The notes under the pieces: generated by a model
The model's database searches: none
What the model was told of the DNA's origin: nothing
Seen by the model: only the letters and a program-made list of their open reading frames with translations
Source of the DNA: Myxococcales bacterium
Lineage (GTDB): Bacteria; Myxococcota_A; Polyangia; Polyangiales; Polyangiaceae
Reading direction: 5' to 3'
Length of the DNA: 38,525 nt
Assembly (NCBI GenBank): GCA_009692485.1
Contig: SHZB01000011.1
Location: 1-38,525 of the forward strand
Shown: positions 9,101-15,837 of the stretch, in pieces
Numbering within the stretch: position 1 is the first letter of the stretch
How the letters are laid out: each line of letters begins with the position of its first letter
Position numbers and translations under genes: made by a program

Positions 9101-10568
9101 CCCGGCCCACGACGCGGCTCCCGAAGCGGCGATCAACGGCGCCATCGCGTACAAGCAGATTGGCAATTACGACAAAGCCATCGGGATGTACGAGCTGTTC
9201 ATCAAAGAGTACGGCAACGACGCGCAGCTAGAGATTCTCGAGAGCGGCGACAAGGCCAAGGGCAAGCCGCCAAACCCCAAGAAGTACGGCGAACGAATTG
9301 GCTATTTGAAGACTGCGTATGACGCGCTCGCCGAGTCGTACGTGTTGTTCTTCGACTACCGGAGAGCGGCCCAGACCTTCGACAAAATCAGCTCGCTGCA
9401 GCGCTTTGCCGAAAACGACCGGCGCGTCGCAGCGCAGAACGCGGTGTTCCTCTATCTGAGCATCGGCGATCGCGACAAGGTAGAGGCGACGAAGAAGCGG
9501 TTTTTCGGCATGAACCCGCCGCGCGATCAGCAGGCCGAGATCGAGTGGCTGATCGTGCAGGGCGACGTCAAGGCTTGGGATGAACGCGCGCCCGACCGCA
9601 GCGAGAATCGCACGGCGCGGGTACGCGCGACGGGCACGCTAGAGGCATTCCACGCGAAGTGGGCGAACGACACTGCAGGCCACGGCTTTGCAGTTCAGGC
9701 AGCGGCGGGGGCCGCGAAGATGCGGCGTGCCGGCAATGAGCCGAAGGCCGAAGAATGGTGTCAGAAGACCCTGAGCAGCTTTGACGCCTACAAGGGCAGT
9801 GCGCCGAAAGATCCCGAGAGCGGAAAGAGCAAAGCGCTCGGTAGCATCCAGGCCGATCTTGCGGCGGAGTGCGAGTATCGGGTCGTCGACGCGGACCTGA
9901 AGAAGAACTTCGACTACGAGTCCGGACATCACCGCTACACGGGCGTCATCATCGACATCAAGAAGGAATACAAAGCCGACGTCGAGAAGGACGCCAAGGG
10001 CTATTTCGACAAGCTCCAGTCCGTGATCTCGAGGTTCGAGTCGCCGCGGTGGGCGGTAGCGGCCCGTGCGCGACAAGGCTCCCTTTACGATTCGTGTCGA
10101 ACCGGGCTCTACAACGCGCGCGAGCCGGGTCTCAAGCTCTACAGCGAAAAAGAAGAGAAGATCCTGAAGAAGACGGACGACCTCTGCGTGAACGAGGGCA
10201 ATGAGAAGGCCTGCACGGACTACGATGCCTTCACCGCGAAGCGGCGCACAACCTGGCGCGAAGAGCGGGACAACCTGCTCGCGGGCTCCGACAGACCGAT
10301 GGTGGCGGGCTACGGCGAGGCGATCCTGTGGGCGCGTTATTCGAAGGTCGGAACGCGGGAGGTCGATGGGGCGATTGGCCGAATGGCCTTCTATACGGAC
10401 CTCATCGGCGACGACAAACTGCGCGAATACACGGGGATCCTGAAAGATCCGAGCACCAGAGAAGCGTTTAGCTATGTCGATGGGATGTACCCCCGAATGA
10501 GGCGAGGGCTGGTCGTTGAAATGCCGACGACGGTGCTCACTCCACCGCTCCCCGCGAGCCCGCAATGA
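6165..10568 (+). CDS. Giant periplasmic TPR protein (GltD/NfsD-like candidate)
   Basis: This 1467-aa protein starts at a TTG (6165) with GGAGG at 4-nt spacing, overlapping the upstream stop as ATTGA; a GTG at 6174 is the alternative. A signal segment (RRLLTGLGGFAATIIAAQALS) is followed by five PASSAT hexapeptides encoded by an 18-bp repeat. A long series of TPR-like helices follows (SMFRLAALYEERARD, YKLAWTFFKQQRYETAVHKF, NGAIAYKQIGNYDKAIGMYE, AESYVLFFDYRRAAQTFDKI). Its size, TPR content and place directly before a TPR lipoprotein match the order D-E in the myxococcal glt and nfs clusters. There the D protein is a periplasmic scaffold linking inner- and outer-membrane parts of a motility or spore-coat machine. 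The role is inferred from family and order, not shown. Confidence 0.85.
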   Translation: MSLVNFPILPASSRAPKSRAARLQHATTSAGETCACGSLGIRGRVLRRLLTGLGGFAATIIAAQALSQPAAPTPASSATPASSATPASSATPASSATPASSATPGVPAAVKPRSRKSAPKRPDPASAQSEALAEMEREASRYEADARDYRSTMTRIIRHHYEEKRKRVLSALEREIGIESKSMREARDEAIRRLEVFVAKYSGAAAHPENTPDSMFRLAALYEERARDVADQTPLEPGKAPPEPDLSTAIALYKRIVREFPKYRELAGAYYYLGHALNDGGRLEEAQQIWRSLVCRNQYPYPVPPDPKDATKDSVARLPQDHDSEWWLGWLTRHPEPLDKMREKPRVARPGRAAPDAPVAVTDDEESYKNPFSEDCRPIPQVAEPGEPPRYLAEIWWRIGDYYFDEIDPQGGPYNYNRAESGYDHSLKFDRPPVYDVSMYKLAWTFFKQQRYETAVHKFVDLLVLTDKREAETGNPGADFRNEAYAYIAGSMTYLDFKGPARNDPYMARNDVFDLYSDPAQVEEAMHVAITRVQDPTLLPQDKRWTVEIYRALAFEFREYNQQHNLIEIDELMLAKWPLHRDAPSVQNQIAQVYEQLASVARGAETERYAAKALEARGKLVNYVTQPGHTPEWVEANKEDPEAVRAAEQLVRGGLRRAAADHTNIARNFIQRARSADDEGERAAAYEQALPEYRLAAKAWGSYLLQDENAEDAYESRFWLADSYTNIVLVKAQLGRIPEPEDVAIAQTTAREVRDSNEDEKYLQPAGIMVVRVAQQVVAANYVQYEKSGGTVGFPERKEVQTEKYDDNGETKDRVVKADVPQPIVDLVAAFDEYAEVVPVEADPYDNHNLFAYQSGEIPFLYGQFDLAKTRLEPIYEQHCGKSRYGYDAWKKLITMANLEGNFEKSHALATAATTRSCALTDADKAIEDALSKGTIETGFYKEAFKAYTAAEEMKEDSPERRKLWAKAAQLYEEALKAAPAHDAAPEAAINGAIAYKQIGNYDKAIGMYELFIKEYGNDAQLEILESGDKAKGKPPNPKKYGERIGYLKTAYDALAESYVLFFDYRRAAQTFDKISSLQRFAENDRRVAAQNAVFLYLSIGDRDKVEATKKRFFGMNPPRDQQAEIEWLIVQGDVKAWDERAPDRSENRTARVRATGTLEAFHAKWANDTAGHGFAVQAAAGAAKMRRAGNEPKAEEWCQKTLSSFDAYKGSAPKDPESGKSKALGSIQADLAAECEYRVVDADLKKNFDYESGHHRYTGVIIDIKKEYKADVEKDAKGYFDKLQSVISRFESPRWAVAARARQGSLYDSCRTGLYNAREPGLKLYSEKEEKILKKTDDLCVNEGNEKACTDYDAFTAKRRTTWREERDNLLAGSDRPMVAGYGEAILWARYSKVGTREVDGAIGRMAFYTDLIGDDKLREYTGILKDPSTREAFSYVDGMYPRMRRGLVVEMPTTVLTPPLPASPQ
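6381..6470 (+). repeat. 18-bp in-frame tandem repeat (PASSAT x5)
   Basis: Five head-to-tail 18-bp units (core ACGCCCGCCAGYTCTGCC) lie just after the signal peptide of the giant TPR protein. They encode a flexible Pro/Ala/Ser/Thr linker. Confidence 0.9.
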
Positions 10569-12094
10569 GCGCGCACGTGGGCGGCAGCGAAGATAGGCCC
10601 TTCCGGTGCGCCGACGGCTGCGCCCCGGAGTCCAAGTGCGAGGCCCTTTCGGGCGCGCCTCGTCGTGCCACGCAGAGGCTATTTGCAGGCGATCACCGCG
10701 CGTTGGCCCGGAGAGTCTGTGCCTCGCTGACGATCCTCGCTGCGACCTCGATTGGCGCCGCGCTCGCCGCTGGCTGCGAAGACGGTCCGCCACCGGTCGT
10801 GCCAAGCCAGCCGCCGGCAGCTCCCGCGTATGCCGTACCGTACACAGTGCCAGCAGTCGCGGGCGCACCGGAAGGCGAAGCCGTGACGCCGCAGGTCGTA
10901 GCGCCGCCATCGCCGGTTCTGGAGAGCGGCCCCCAGATGAACGCGCAGGCGCAAGCCTCCTATTCACAGGGCGTTGCGGCGTTTGGGAACGCGGACCTCA
11001 AGGGGGCTTCGGCCGCATTCCGACAGGCGTCTCTGGCTGACCCCAAGGCCTATCGGGCATTCTATTCGTTAGGCGCCGTCGAAGAGCGCTTGGGTCGTGC
11101 CGGCGAGGCGCTCATTGCATATCAGCGCGCCTTCGACATCCTGCCGGAATACACCGACGCCATGGTCGCGTACGCGATGCTGCAGATGGGCCAGGGCGCC
11201 ACGAGCGATGCGGATGCATTTCTCACGGACAAGCGGGGTCGCCTGCCGAAGAGCGCGGCCATTGCATCTGCGCTCGCGGAAGTAAAATCGCTGCAAAATG
11301 ACAGCGCGAGCGCGCAGCAATTTGCCCAGGAGGCGCTGAAGCTCGACCCGAGCCACGCTCCAGCGATGTTGGCGATTGCACGCGATCATTGGCGTGCGCG
11401 GCGCCTCGACCTCGCGCTCTACGCGCTGAAGGCGATCCTCGATGGCTTTGGTGACGCGAACCCACCGCGCGACAAGAACAACGCGGATGCCCATTTGCTG
11501 CGGGCGACGATCTTGCTCGAACAAGACAAGCGTGTGCCCGCGATCGAGGCTTATCGCCGTGCGATGGAGCTTCGTCCCGATCTCGTTTTGCCGCGGGTCC
11601 GAGTTGCGACGTATTTGCTCGAGACGGGAGGAGCGACCGAGGCGCTCCCCATTTTGCAAGGCGCTCTGCGCTACGACGCTGAGAACCTCGCCGTGCATCT
11701 CTCCATTGGGGATGCACATCGCCTCATGGGCGATTATGCGAAGGCCAAAGAAGAATTCGATTGGGTGAAGCGCAAGGACGGCAACCTCGCGCCGGTCTAT
11801 TACAACCTCGGATTGCTTTATCTGTTCGCGCCAAGTCTCGTCGGGCTTTCGGCGAAAGAACAGGTCGAAGCCGCGATTGCCGAGTTCGTCCGATTCAAGG
11901 AGCTTCGCAGCAAGAGTGATCCGACCGACGTCGACGATCTCCTCGGTCGCGCCAACTTGAAAAAGGCCGAGATCGACGCGGTGGCAGCAGCGAATGCAGC
12001 GCCGACGTCCACGCCGACCGCAGCGCCAGCCGCCACGGGCGAATCAGCGCCCGCGGGCGAAGAGCCAGCGCCTGAGGGCGGCGACGGCGGCTGA
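10565..12094 (+). CDS. TPR outer-membrane lipoprotein (GltE/NfsE-like)
   Basis: The protein has 509 aa. Its ATG overlaps the upstream TGA (ATGA), which suggests coupling. A lipobox LAAGC puts the lipidated Cys at residue 71, an unusually long n-region; a TTG at 10703 would give a normal signal. After a Pro-rich linker come several TPRs (AFGNADLKGASAAFRQASLA, FYSLGAVEERLGRAGEALIA, AHLLRATILLEQDKRVPAIE, HLSIGDAHRLMGDYAKAKEE) and an Ala/Thr/Pro tail. A TPR lipoprotein directly after the giant TPR protein is the glt/nfs D-E arrangement; GltE/AglT and NfsE are envelope lipoproteins of those machines. It probably docks the periplasmic scaffold to the outer membrane (inference). Confidence 0.85.
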   Translation: MSAHVGGSEDRPFRCADGCAPESKCEALSGAPRRATQRLFAGDHRALARRVCASLTILAATSIGAALAAGCEDGPPPVVPSQPPAAPAYAVPYTVPAVAGAPEGEAVTPQVVAPPSPVLESGPQMNAQAQASYSQGVAAFGNADLKGASAAFRQASLADPKAYRAFYSLGAVEERLGRAGEALIAYQRAFDILPEYTDAMVAYAMLQMGQGATSDADAFLTDKRGRLPKSAAIASALAEVKSLQNDSASAQQFAQEALKLDPSHAPAMLAIARDHWRARRLDLALYALKAILDGFGDANPPRDKNNADAHLLRATILLEQDKRVPAIEAYRRAMELRPDLVLPRVRVATYLLETGGATEALPILQGALRYDAENLAVHLSIGDAHRLMGDYAKAKEEFDWVKRKDGNLAPVYYNLGLLYLFAPSLVGLSAKEQVEAAIAEFVRFKELRSKSDPTDVDDLLGRANLKKAEIDAVAAANAAPTSTPTAAPAATGESAPAGEEPAPEGGDGG

Positions 12095-12125
12095 GCGTGC
12101 GCCACCCGCGTGCTACGGTGTCGCC

Positions 12126-12419
12126 ATGCGAAACTTCAGCACAAGGCGATCGGTGATGGCGGCGTCGTGCCTCGCGCTTGCGGTTGTCGCATTCGCTCCG
12201 GCGTCGGCGAGTGCGCAGGACGAGCCCGGCGGCGGCAAGGGCAAGGGGCGCGCACCGCGCGGAATCATCACGCTTGCCGAGATCACGATCAGCGGACGGA
12301 TTCAAAAGCCGATCGCATCCGTCGATGTCGGGCGCATTCGTCCCAAGCTAACCCTGTCCGAGCTCGATCAGCCCTTCGTGGCGCGCATCGAAGCGGCGAT
12401 CTACAAAGAGCCGTTTTGA
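12126..12419 (+). CDS. Small periplasmic protein (positional GltF/NfsF candidate)
   Basis: This 97-aa protein from the ATG at 12126 has a clear signal peptide (RRSVMAASCLALAVVAFAPASASA). The short mature part has a Gly/Lys linker followed by RGIITLAEITISGRIQKPIA and SVDVGRIRPKLTLSEL, a small alpha/beta segment with no motif I can name. It lies 31 bp after the TPR lipoprotein and before the TM protein, where F sits in the myxococcal D-E-F-G order. The position is suggestive but similarity was not tested. It is too small to be an enzyme and is likely a structural adaptor. Confidence 0.75.
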   Translation: MRNFSTRRSVMAASCLALAVVAFAPASASAQDEPGGGKGKGRAPRGIITLAEITISGRIQKPIASVDVGRIRPKLTLSELDQPFVARIEAAIYKEPF

Positions 12420-12471
12420 GCCTAACGCCGCGGCCCGGCGCTGGTCGCGGCGCGGTCGGCGGCGTCGTACA

Positions 12472-13092
12472 ATGAGCGTCATCGCTCTGCTCGTTGGCCC
12501 GATCGTGGCGAGCGTTTTTTGCGTCGCGAGCTACGCCATCGCACGTGTGCCGCATCGACTCTTAGGGTGGAATGGCAAACTCGCGGCCGCCGGCGTCGTC
12601 ACGACCAAAGACTCCAGCTCGGGCGAAGTCGTCGTCAAGGACGAAGCGCCGATGTGGCTGCACGAGCTGGTGGAGGAGCTCGAATCCGCACGCGACCCGG
12701 CCGAGCGCATGGCGGTGGTGAATCATGCTCTCGATCAACGTCAGCGGGAACTCGACGCCTTCGAGATTTGGCCGCGCGGCGCACTCGGAATTGCAGCGGC
12801 GGGCGGCCTGCTCGCCGTCATGGTCGGGTGGACAGCAGGGGGCGTCGTCGGACTCGTCGCCTCAGCGCCGATCGCAGCGACCGGAGTCGCGGCGGCATTC
12901 TTCGCTCGCGGCACGCTGCGAAATGCCATCGTACGGCACAGGGCGCTCGTGGACCGCACCGTGGCGGCGCTTGTTGGCGATCTCGCCGGGGTCGAGCTCG
13001 AGTTGCCGAGGCGGCGTAGTCGTGAGCGGCACGCCCGACGTGATTCTCGCCGTCGCAGTCGTGCCCTCTCCATGCGCGTGCGGGGCGGCTGA
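12472..13092 (+). CDS. Three-TM membrane protein, ExbB/TolQ-like topology
   Basis: This 206-aa protein has a TM at residues 3-24 (VIALLVGPIVASVFCVASYAI), then about 75 mainly helical charged residues. Two adjacent TM helices follow at about 100-150 (GALGIAAAGGLLAVMVGW and GVVGLVASAPIAATGVAAAFF), then an Arg-rich tail. TM, long loop, TM hairpin is the topology of MotA/TolQ/ExbB proton-channel subunits, and small Gly/Ala-rich helices fit, but the family's conserved TM motifs are not clear. It sits between the periplasmic genes and the FHA-TM-TonB gene. It could be a divergent motor subunit or a structural inner-membrane part. The Arg-rich last 30 residues look poorly constrained, so the true stop could be affected by a sequence error. 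Confidence 0.65.
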   Translation: MSVIALLVGPIVASVFCVASYAIARVPHRLLGWNGKLAAAGVVTTKDSSSGEVVVKDEAPMWLHELVEELESARDPAERMAVVNHALDQRQRELDAFEIWPRGALGIAAAGGLLAVMVGWTAGGVVGLVASAPIAATGVAAAFFARGTLRNAIVRHRALVDRTVAALVGDLAGVELELPRRRSRERHARRDSRRRSRALSMRVRGG

Positions 13093-13236
13093 TATCCTTC
13101 GTCGGGCTCGCTCGTTCGAAGAAAACGATCACCGTCACTAACACTGTCACGGGCTTTACCCTCGCGGCCCCCCCGTGTACGCTTCTCCTGCCCGGGTTTC
13201 TCCGGCGATCCGCCATTCTGGCGCGAAGGAATTTTG

Positions 13237-14700
13237 ATGCAACAGCAACCTCAGAGCATGCGTCCGTCCGCTCGACCGGGCCGGATGACGGCGGTGATGC
13301 GTGCCGTCTCGCAGCAAGCCGGGCCGAAGATCCTCCGGATCGGGGTCGTTCAAGCCGGCAAGGTTGTGGACGAGCGGCTCATCAAGCAACGAGTCGACGT
13401 CACCATCGGCCCGAGCGAAAAGAACACGTTTGTCGTGCCGAGTCGGAAGATCCCGCCGAACTTCAAGCTCTTCGCGCTCATCGCCAACGAGTATCACCTC
13501 AACTTTCTCGACGGCATGGGTGGTCGCGTCGCGCTGAAGACTGGCATCAGCGAATTGGCGGCGCTCAAGGCGCAGGCGAAGGCCATTTCGGAGAAGGGCG
13601 CGACTTATTACCAGACGCGAATTTCCGATGATGCGCGCGGAAAGGTAGTCGTCGGTGACACGACCTTCTTGTTCCAGTTCGTGGTGCCGCCGCCGGCGCA
13701 GCCGAAGCCCCAGCTGCCCGTATCGGTTCGCAAGGGGGTCGCGGGCGACATCGACTGGTTCACGACGATCGTCGCCGCGTTCTCATTTCTGCTCCACTTC
13801 TTCCTCGTCGCGCTCGTGTATTCCGATTGGATGGATCCGGTCCTTCCTGACGAGGATGCCGTCATTTCCCAGCTCATCGAGCAGGTAAAGGCGCTGCCGC
13901 CCCCTCCTGTGCAGGAGAAGCAAAAGAGCGACGAACCGACACCCACAGACAAAGCCGTGGCCGCGACCGAGGCGCCCAAGCAGGCGACGGCGTCGGCGGG
14001 CGGCAAGCCAAGCCCGTCCGACCCGAACGCCGGTGCCAAATCGGCCGATGCTGCCAAGGCGGCCGCCGATGCGAAGGCCACAGAACTTTCGTCCGCTCTC
14101 GCCGAACTCGACGTGCAGACGCTCGGTGCTTTGGGCCAGGGCGGCGTCGCGACGGAGGGCGTTCTCGGTACCGGGGAGGTCCCGGCCGGAATGCTGGATA
14201 GCGCGGCGCGCTCCGACGCGGGAGCAGGCAGCGGAGATCCTTCCGGTCTTCGGGGCCTTGGATCTACCGGACGCGGAGGCACGGGTCCGCTTGGCGGCAA
14301 TGAGGGCCGAGATGTCGGATTCCGCGGCCAGGATGGCATCGGAGCTACGGTCGCTGCCAAGACGGTCGAGGTAAAGGGCCCGGTGGGAAATGCCAGCGTC
14401 GGCGGCGCGAGCGTGAGCGGCGGCAAGGTTGCCGGTGCGTCCGGGGTCGTCGGCCGCATGAAGGGGCGCTTCCGGCAGTGCTATCAGAGCGGGCTGAACA
14501 GCAACCCCGAGCTCGCCGGCAGCGTGACGCTGGTAGCCAAGGTTGGTGAGAATGGCGAGGTACGCAGTGTCAGCGGCGGCGGCGGAGCGCTCGCGGCGAT
14601 CAGCGGCTGCCTCAAGAGCGTCGTTCAGAGCGCGAGCTTCGCTCCTCCTGAAGGCGGGTCGGCGGTCATCGCCATCCCCATCACCTTCGTCAAGCAGTGA
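13237..14700 (+). CDS. FHA-like / TM / AgmX-PglI C-terminal domain protein (GltG/NfsG-like)
   Basis: The protein has 487 aa. The ATG at 13237 has GAAGGA at 6-nt spacing; the frame also has a TTG one codon earlier. Residues 32-150 are an FHA-like beta domain (VDVTIGPSEKNTFVVPSRK...YHLNFLDGMGGRV) on the cytoplasmic side. One TM spans about 175-195 (FTTIVAAFSFLLHFFLVALVY). A long Pro/Lys/Ala then Gly-rich periplasmic linker follows. Residues 404-487 are an AgmX/PglI (TonB-C-like) domain with a GRMKGRFRQCYQSGL start and ending AIPITFVKQ. This is the architecture of GltG/NfsG, an inner-membrane protein thought to transmit motor force to the envelope complex. It is the last gene of the operon, followed by a hairpin on its stop codon. 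Confidence 0.85.
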   Translation: MQQQPQSMRPSARPGRMTAVMRAVSQQAGPKILRIGVVQAGKVVDERLIKQRVDVTIGPSEKNTFVVPSRKIPPNFKLFALIANEYHLNFLDGMGGRVALKTGISELAALKAQAKAISEKGATYYQTRISDDARGKVVVGDTTFLFQFVVPPPAQPKPQLPVSVRKGVAGDIDWFTTIVAAFSFLLHFFLVALVYSDWMDPVLPDEDAVISQLIEQVKALPPPPVQEKQKSDEPTPTDKAVAATEAPKQATASAGGKPSPSDPNAGAKSADAAKAAADAKATELSSALAELDVQTLGALGQGGVATEGVLGTGEVPAGMLDSAARSDAGAGSGDPSGLRGLGSTGRGGTGPLGGNEGRDVGFRGQDGIGATVAAKTVEVKGPVGNASVGGASVSGGKVAGASGVVGRMKGRFRQCYQSGLNSNPELAGSVTLVAKVGENGEVRSVSGGGGALAAISGCLKSVVQSASFAPPEGGSAVIAIPITFVKQ

Positions 14701-14721
14701 CCGCCGCTATGGTTGCGGTCA
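14698..14721 (+). terminator. Hairpin on the stop codon of the envelope operon
   Basis: TGACCGC (14698-14704, beginning with the stop codon) pairs perfectly with GCGGTCA (14715-14721) around a 10-nt loop. There is no T-run, so intrinsic termination is uncertain. The new promoter at 14807 supports a transcription boundary here. Confidence 0.4.
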
Positions 14722-14806
14722 CGCAGAGATGCCGGGATCTTCGCAGACTGGTGTCCGGGCGTGAACGTTCGCGCGGCCCCCTGCATCCATTCTCCGGCCT
14801 GTCGCG

Positions 14807-14836
14807 TTGACATGCGAATTGGCTGGGCCGTATAGT
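14807..14836 (+). promoter_or_regulatory. Near-consensus sigma-70 promoter
   Basis: TTGACA (14807-14812) and TATAGT (14831-14836) are separated by 18 bp, 45 bp before the ATG at 14881. Against such a GC-rich background the match stands out. Confidence 0.75.
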
Positions 14837-14880
14837 TCGTGGCTTCTGGAATGTTCCCTCTCGGGGGGAAGGTTGGGCGC

Positions 14881-15459
14881 ATGCTCCGAAAAAACTCCGT
14901 AGGATATTCGCTCGTTGGTCTGTTTGTCGCCGTCCTTGGCCACGGGGTCGCAACGGCGCAGGACCCAGTGGGTGGCCCAACGCTGGACGTCCCGTCCGCG
15001 GCGCGCACGGTGTCTCTCTCACCGAAAGAGCAGCTCGATCAGGCGAACGCGTTTGTCGCTGCGATGGAGCGCATCCGCGAGACCGTGCGCCGAGAGCTCG
15101 AGGACGCGCGGAACAAGAAGGACGTCGTCAAGACCCTCTGCCTCGATGACAAGCTGAACCAGCTCGATGTGGCTCTGCGCAAGGTCCAGGACCGGACCAA
15201 GGCGCTCCAAGCGGCCGTGGATCGCGGGGACTCGGAGCTGAGCGGCCACGAATACACGATCGTCGCCGTGCTTCATCAGCGCGCGCTTCAGCTCGATGCG
15301 GAGGCGCGGCAGTGCATTGGCAAAGAGATCGTCTCCGTGGGCGAGAGCGACACGAAACTGGAAATTGAGGGGGACCTCCCTGGGGAAGAGCAGACGACGA
15401 CGTTCCCCGTGCCGCCGATCATCACCGAGCCGCCGACCTGCGCGTCATGTTTTCAGTGA
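14881..15459 (+). CDS. Small exported coiled-coil protein, unknown function
   Basis: The protein has 192 aa from the ATG at 14881, preceded by GGGGGAAGG; the frame opens earlier, inside the promoter. A signal peptide covers about residues 1-27 (YSLVGLFVAVLGHGVATAQ). A mainly helical, charged body follows (LSPKEQLDQANAFVAAMERI, LNQLDVALRKVQDRTKALQA) with single Cys in KTLCLDD and ARQCIGKE. It ends with a short Pro-rich tail containing CASC. I do not recognise a family. It has its own promoter and lies between the Glt/Nfs-like operon and the OPX/porin pair, so an accessory periplasmic role is possible. Its stop codon lies inside the first unit of a tandem array. Confidence 0.75.
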   Translation: MLRKNSVGYSLVGLFVAVLGHGVATAQDPVGGPTLDVPSAARTVSLSPKEQLDQANAFVAAMERIRETVRRELEDARNKKDVVKTLCLDDKLNQLDVALRKVQDRTKALQAAVDRGDSELSGHEYTIVAVLHQRALQLDAEARQCIGKEIVSVGESDTKLEIEGDLPGEEQTTTFPVPPIITEPPTCASCFQ

Positions 15460-15610
15460 CAGTGCGCCCGTCCTTTCAGTGACAGTGCGCCCGTCCTTTC
15501 AGTGACAGTGCGCCCGTCCTTTCAGTGACAGTGCGCCCGTCCTTTCAGTGACAGTGCGCCCGTCCTTTCAGTGACAGTGTGCCCTCCTTTCAGTGACAGT
15601 GCGCCCGTCA
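15451..15610. repeat. 23-bp tandem array beginning on a stop codon (7 copies)
   Basis: Seven head-to-tail copies (core TTTCAGTGACAGTGCGCCC) lie at 15451, 15474, 15497, 15520, 15543, 15566 (22 bp, slightly altered) and 15588. Copy 1 contains the last codons and TGA of the upstream gene. With a 23-bp period, the TGA recurs in all three frames. A partial copy follows near 15621. Confidence 0.95.
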
Positions 15611-15655
15611 TGGATGTGGATTCAGTGACGTTTCACCCGATGCCGCGCTGAGCTT

Positions 15656-15725
15656 GGCCTACGCGGCTCGGCCTACGCAACTGGGCCTACGCGGCTCGGC
15701 CTACGCAACTGGGCCTACGCAACTC
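15656..15725. repeat. 14-bp tandem array (5 copies)
   Basis: Five 14-bp units, GGCCTACGCGGCTC or GGCCTACGCAACTG/C in mostly alternating order, are followed by a decayed unit. With the 23-bp array they fill most of the 378-bp gap 15460-15837, in which I see no gene. Confidence 0.9.
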
Positions 15726-15788
15726 GGCCTGCCCAAGAATGCGACGCGATTTTCTCGGAGAGTTCTTGCGGAAGCGTGGGGAAGTTTG

Positions 15789-15818
15789 TTGAAAGGTCCG
15801 AGGGCGTAGGACTAAGCT
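15789..15818 (+). promoter_or_regulatory. Candidate sigma-70 promoter of the porin/OPX pair
   Basis: TTGAAA (15789-15794) and TAAGCT (15813-15818) have an 18-bp spacer and end 20 bp before the ATG at 15838. Confidence 0.45.
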
Positions 15819-15837
15819 CCCGCCCGGATTTGCCTTG

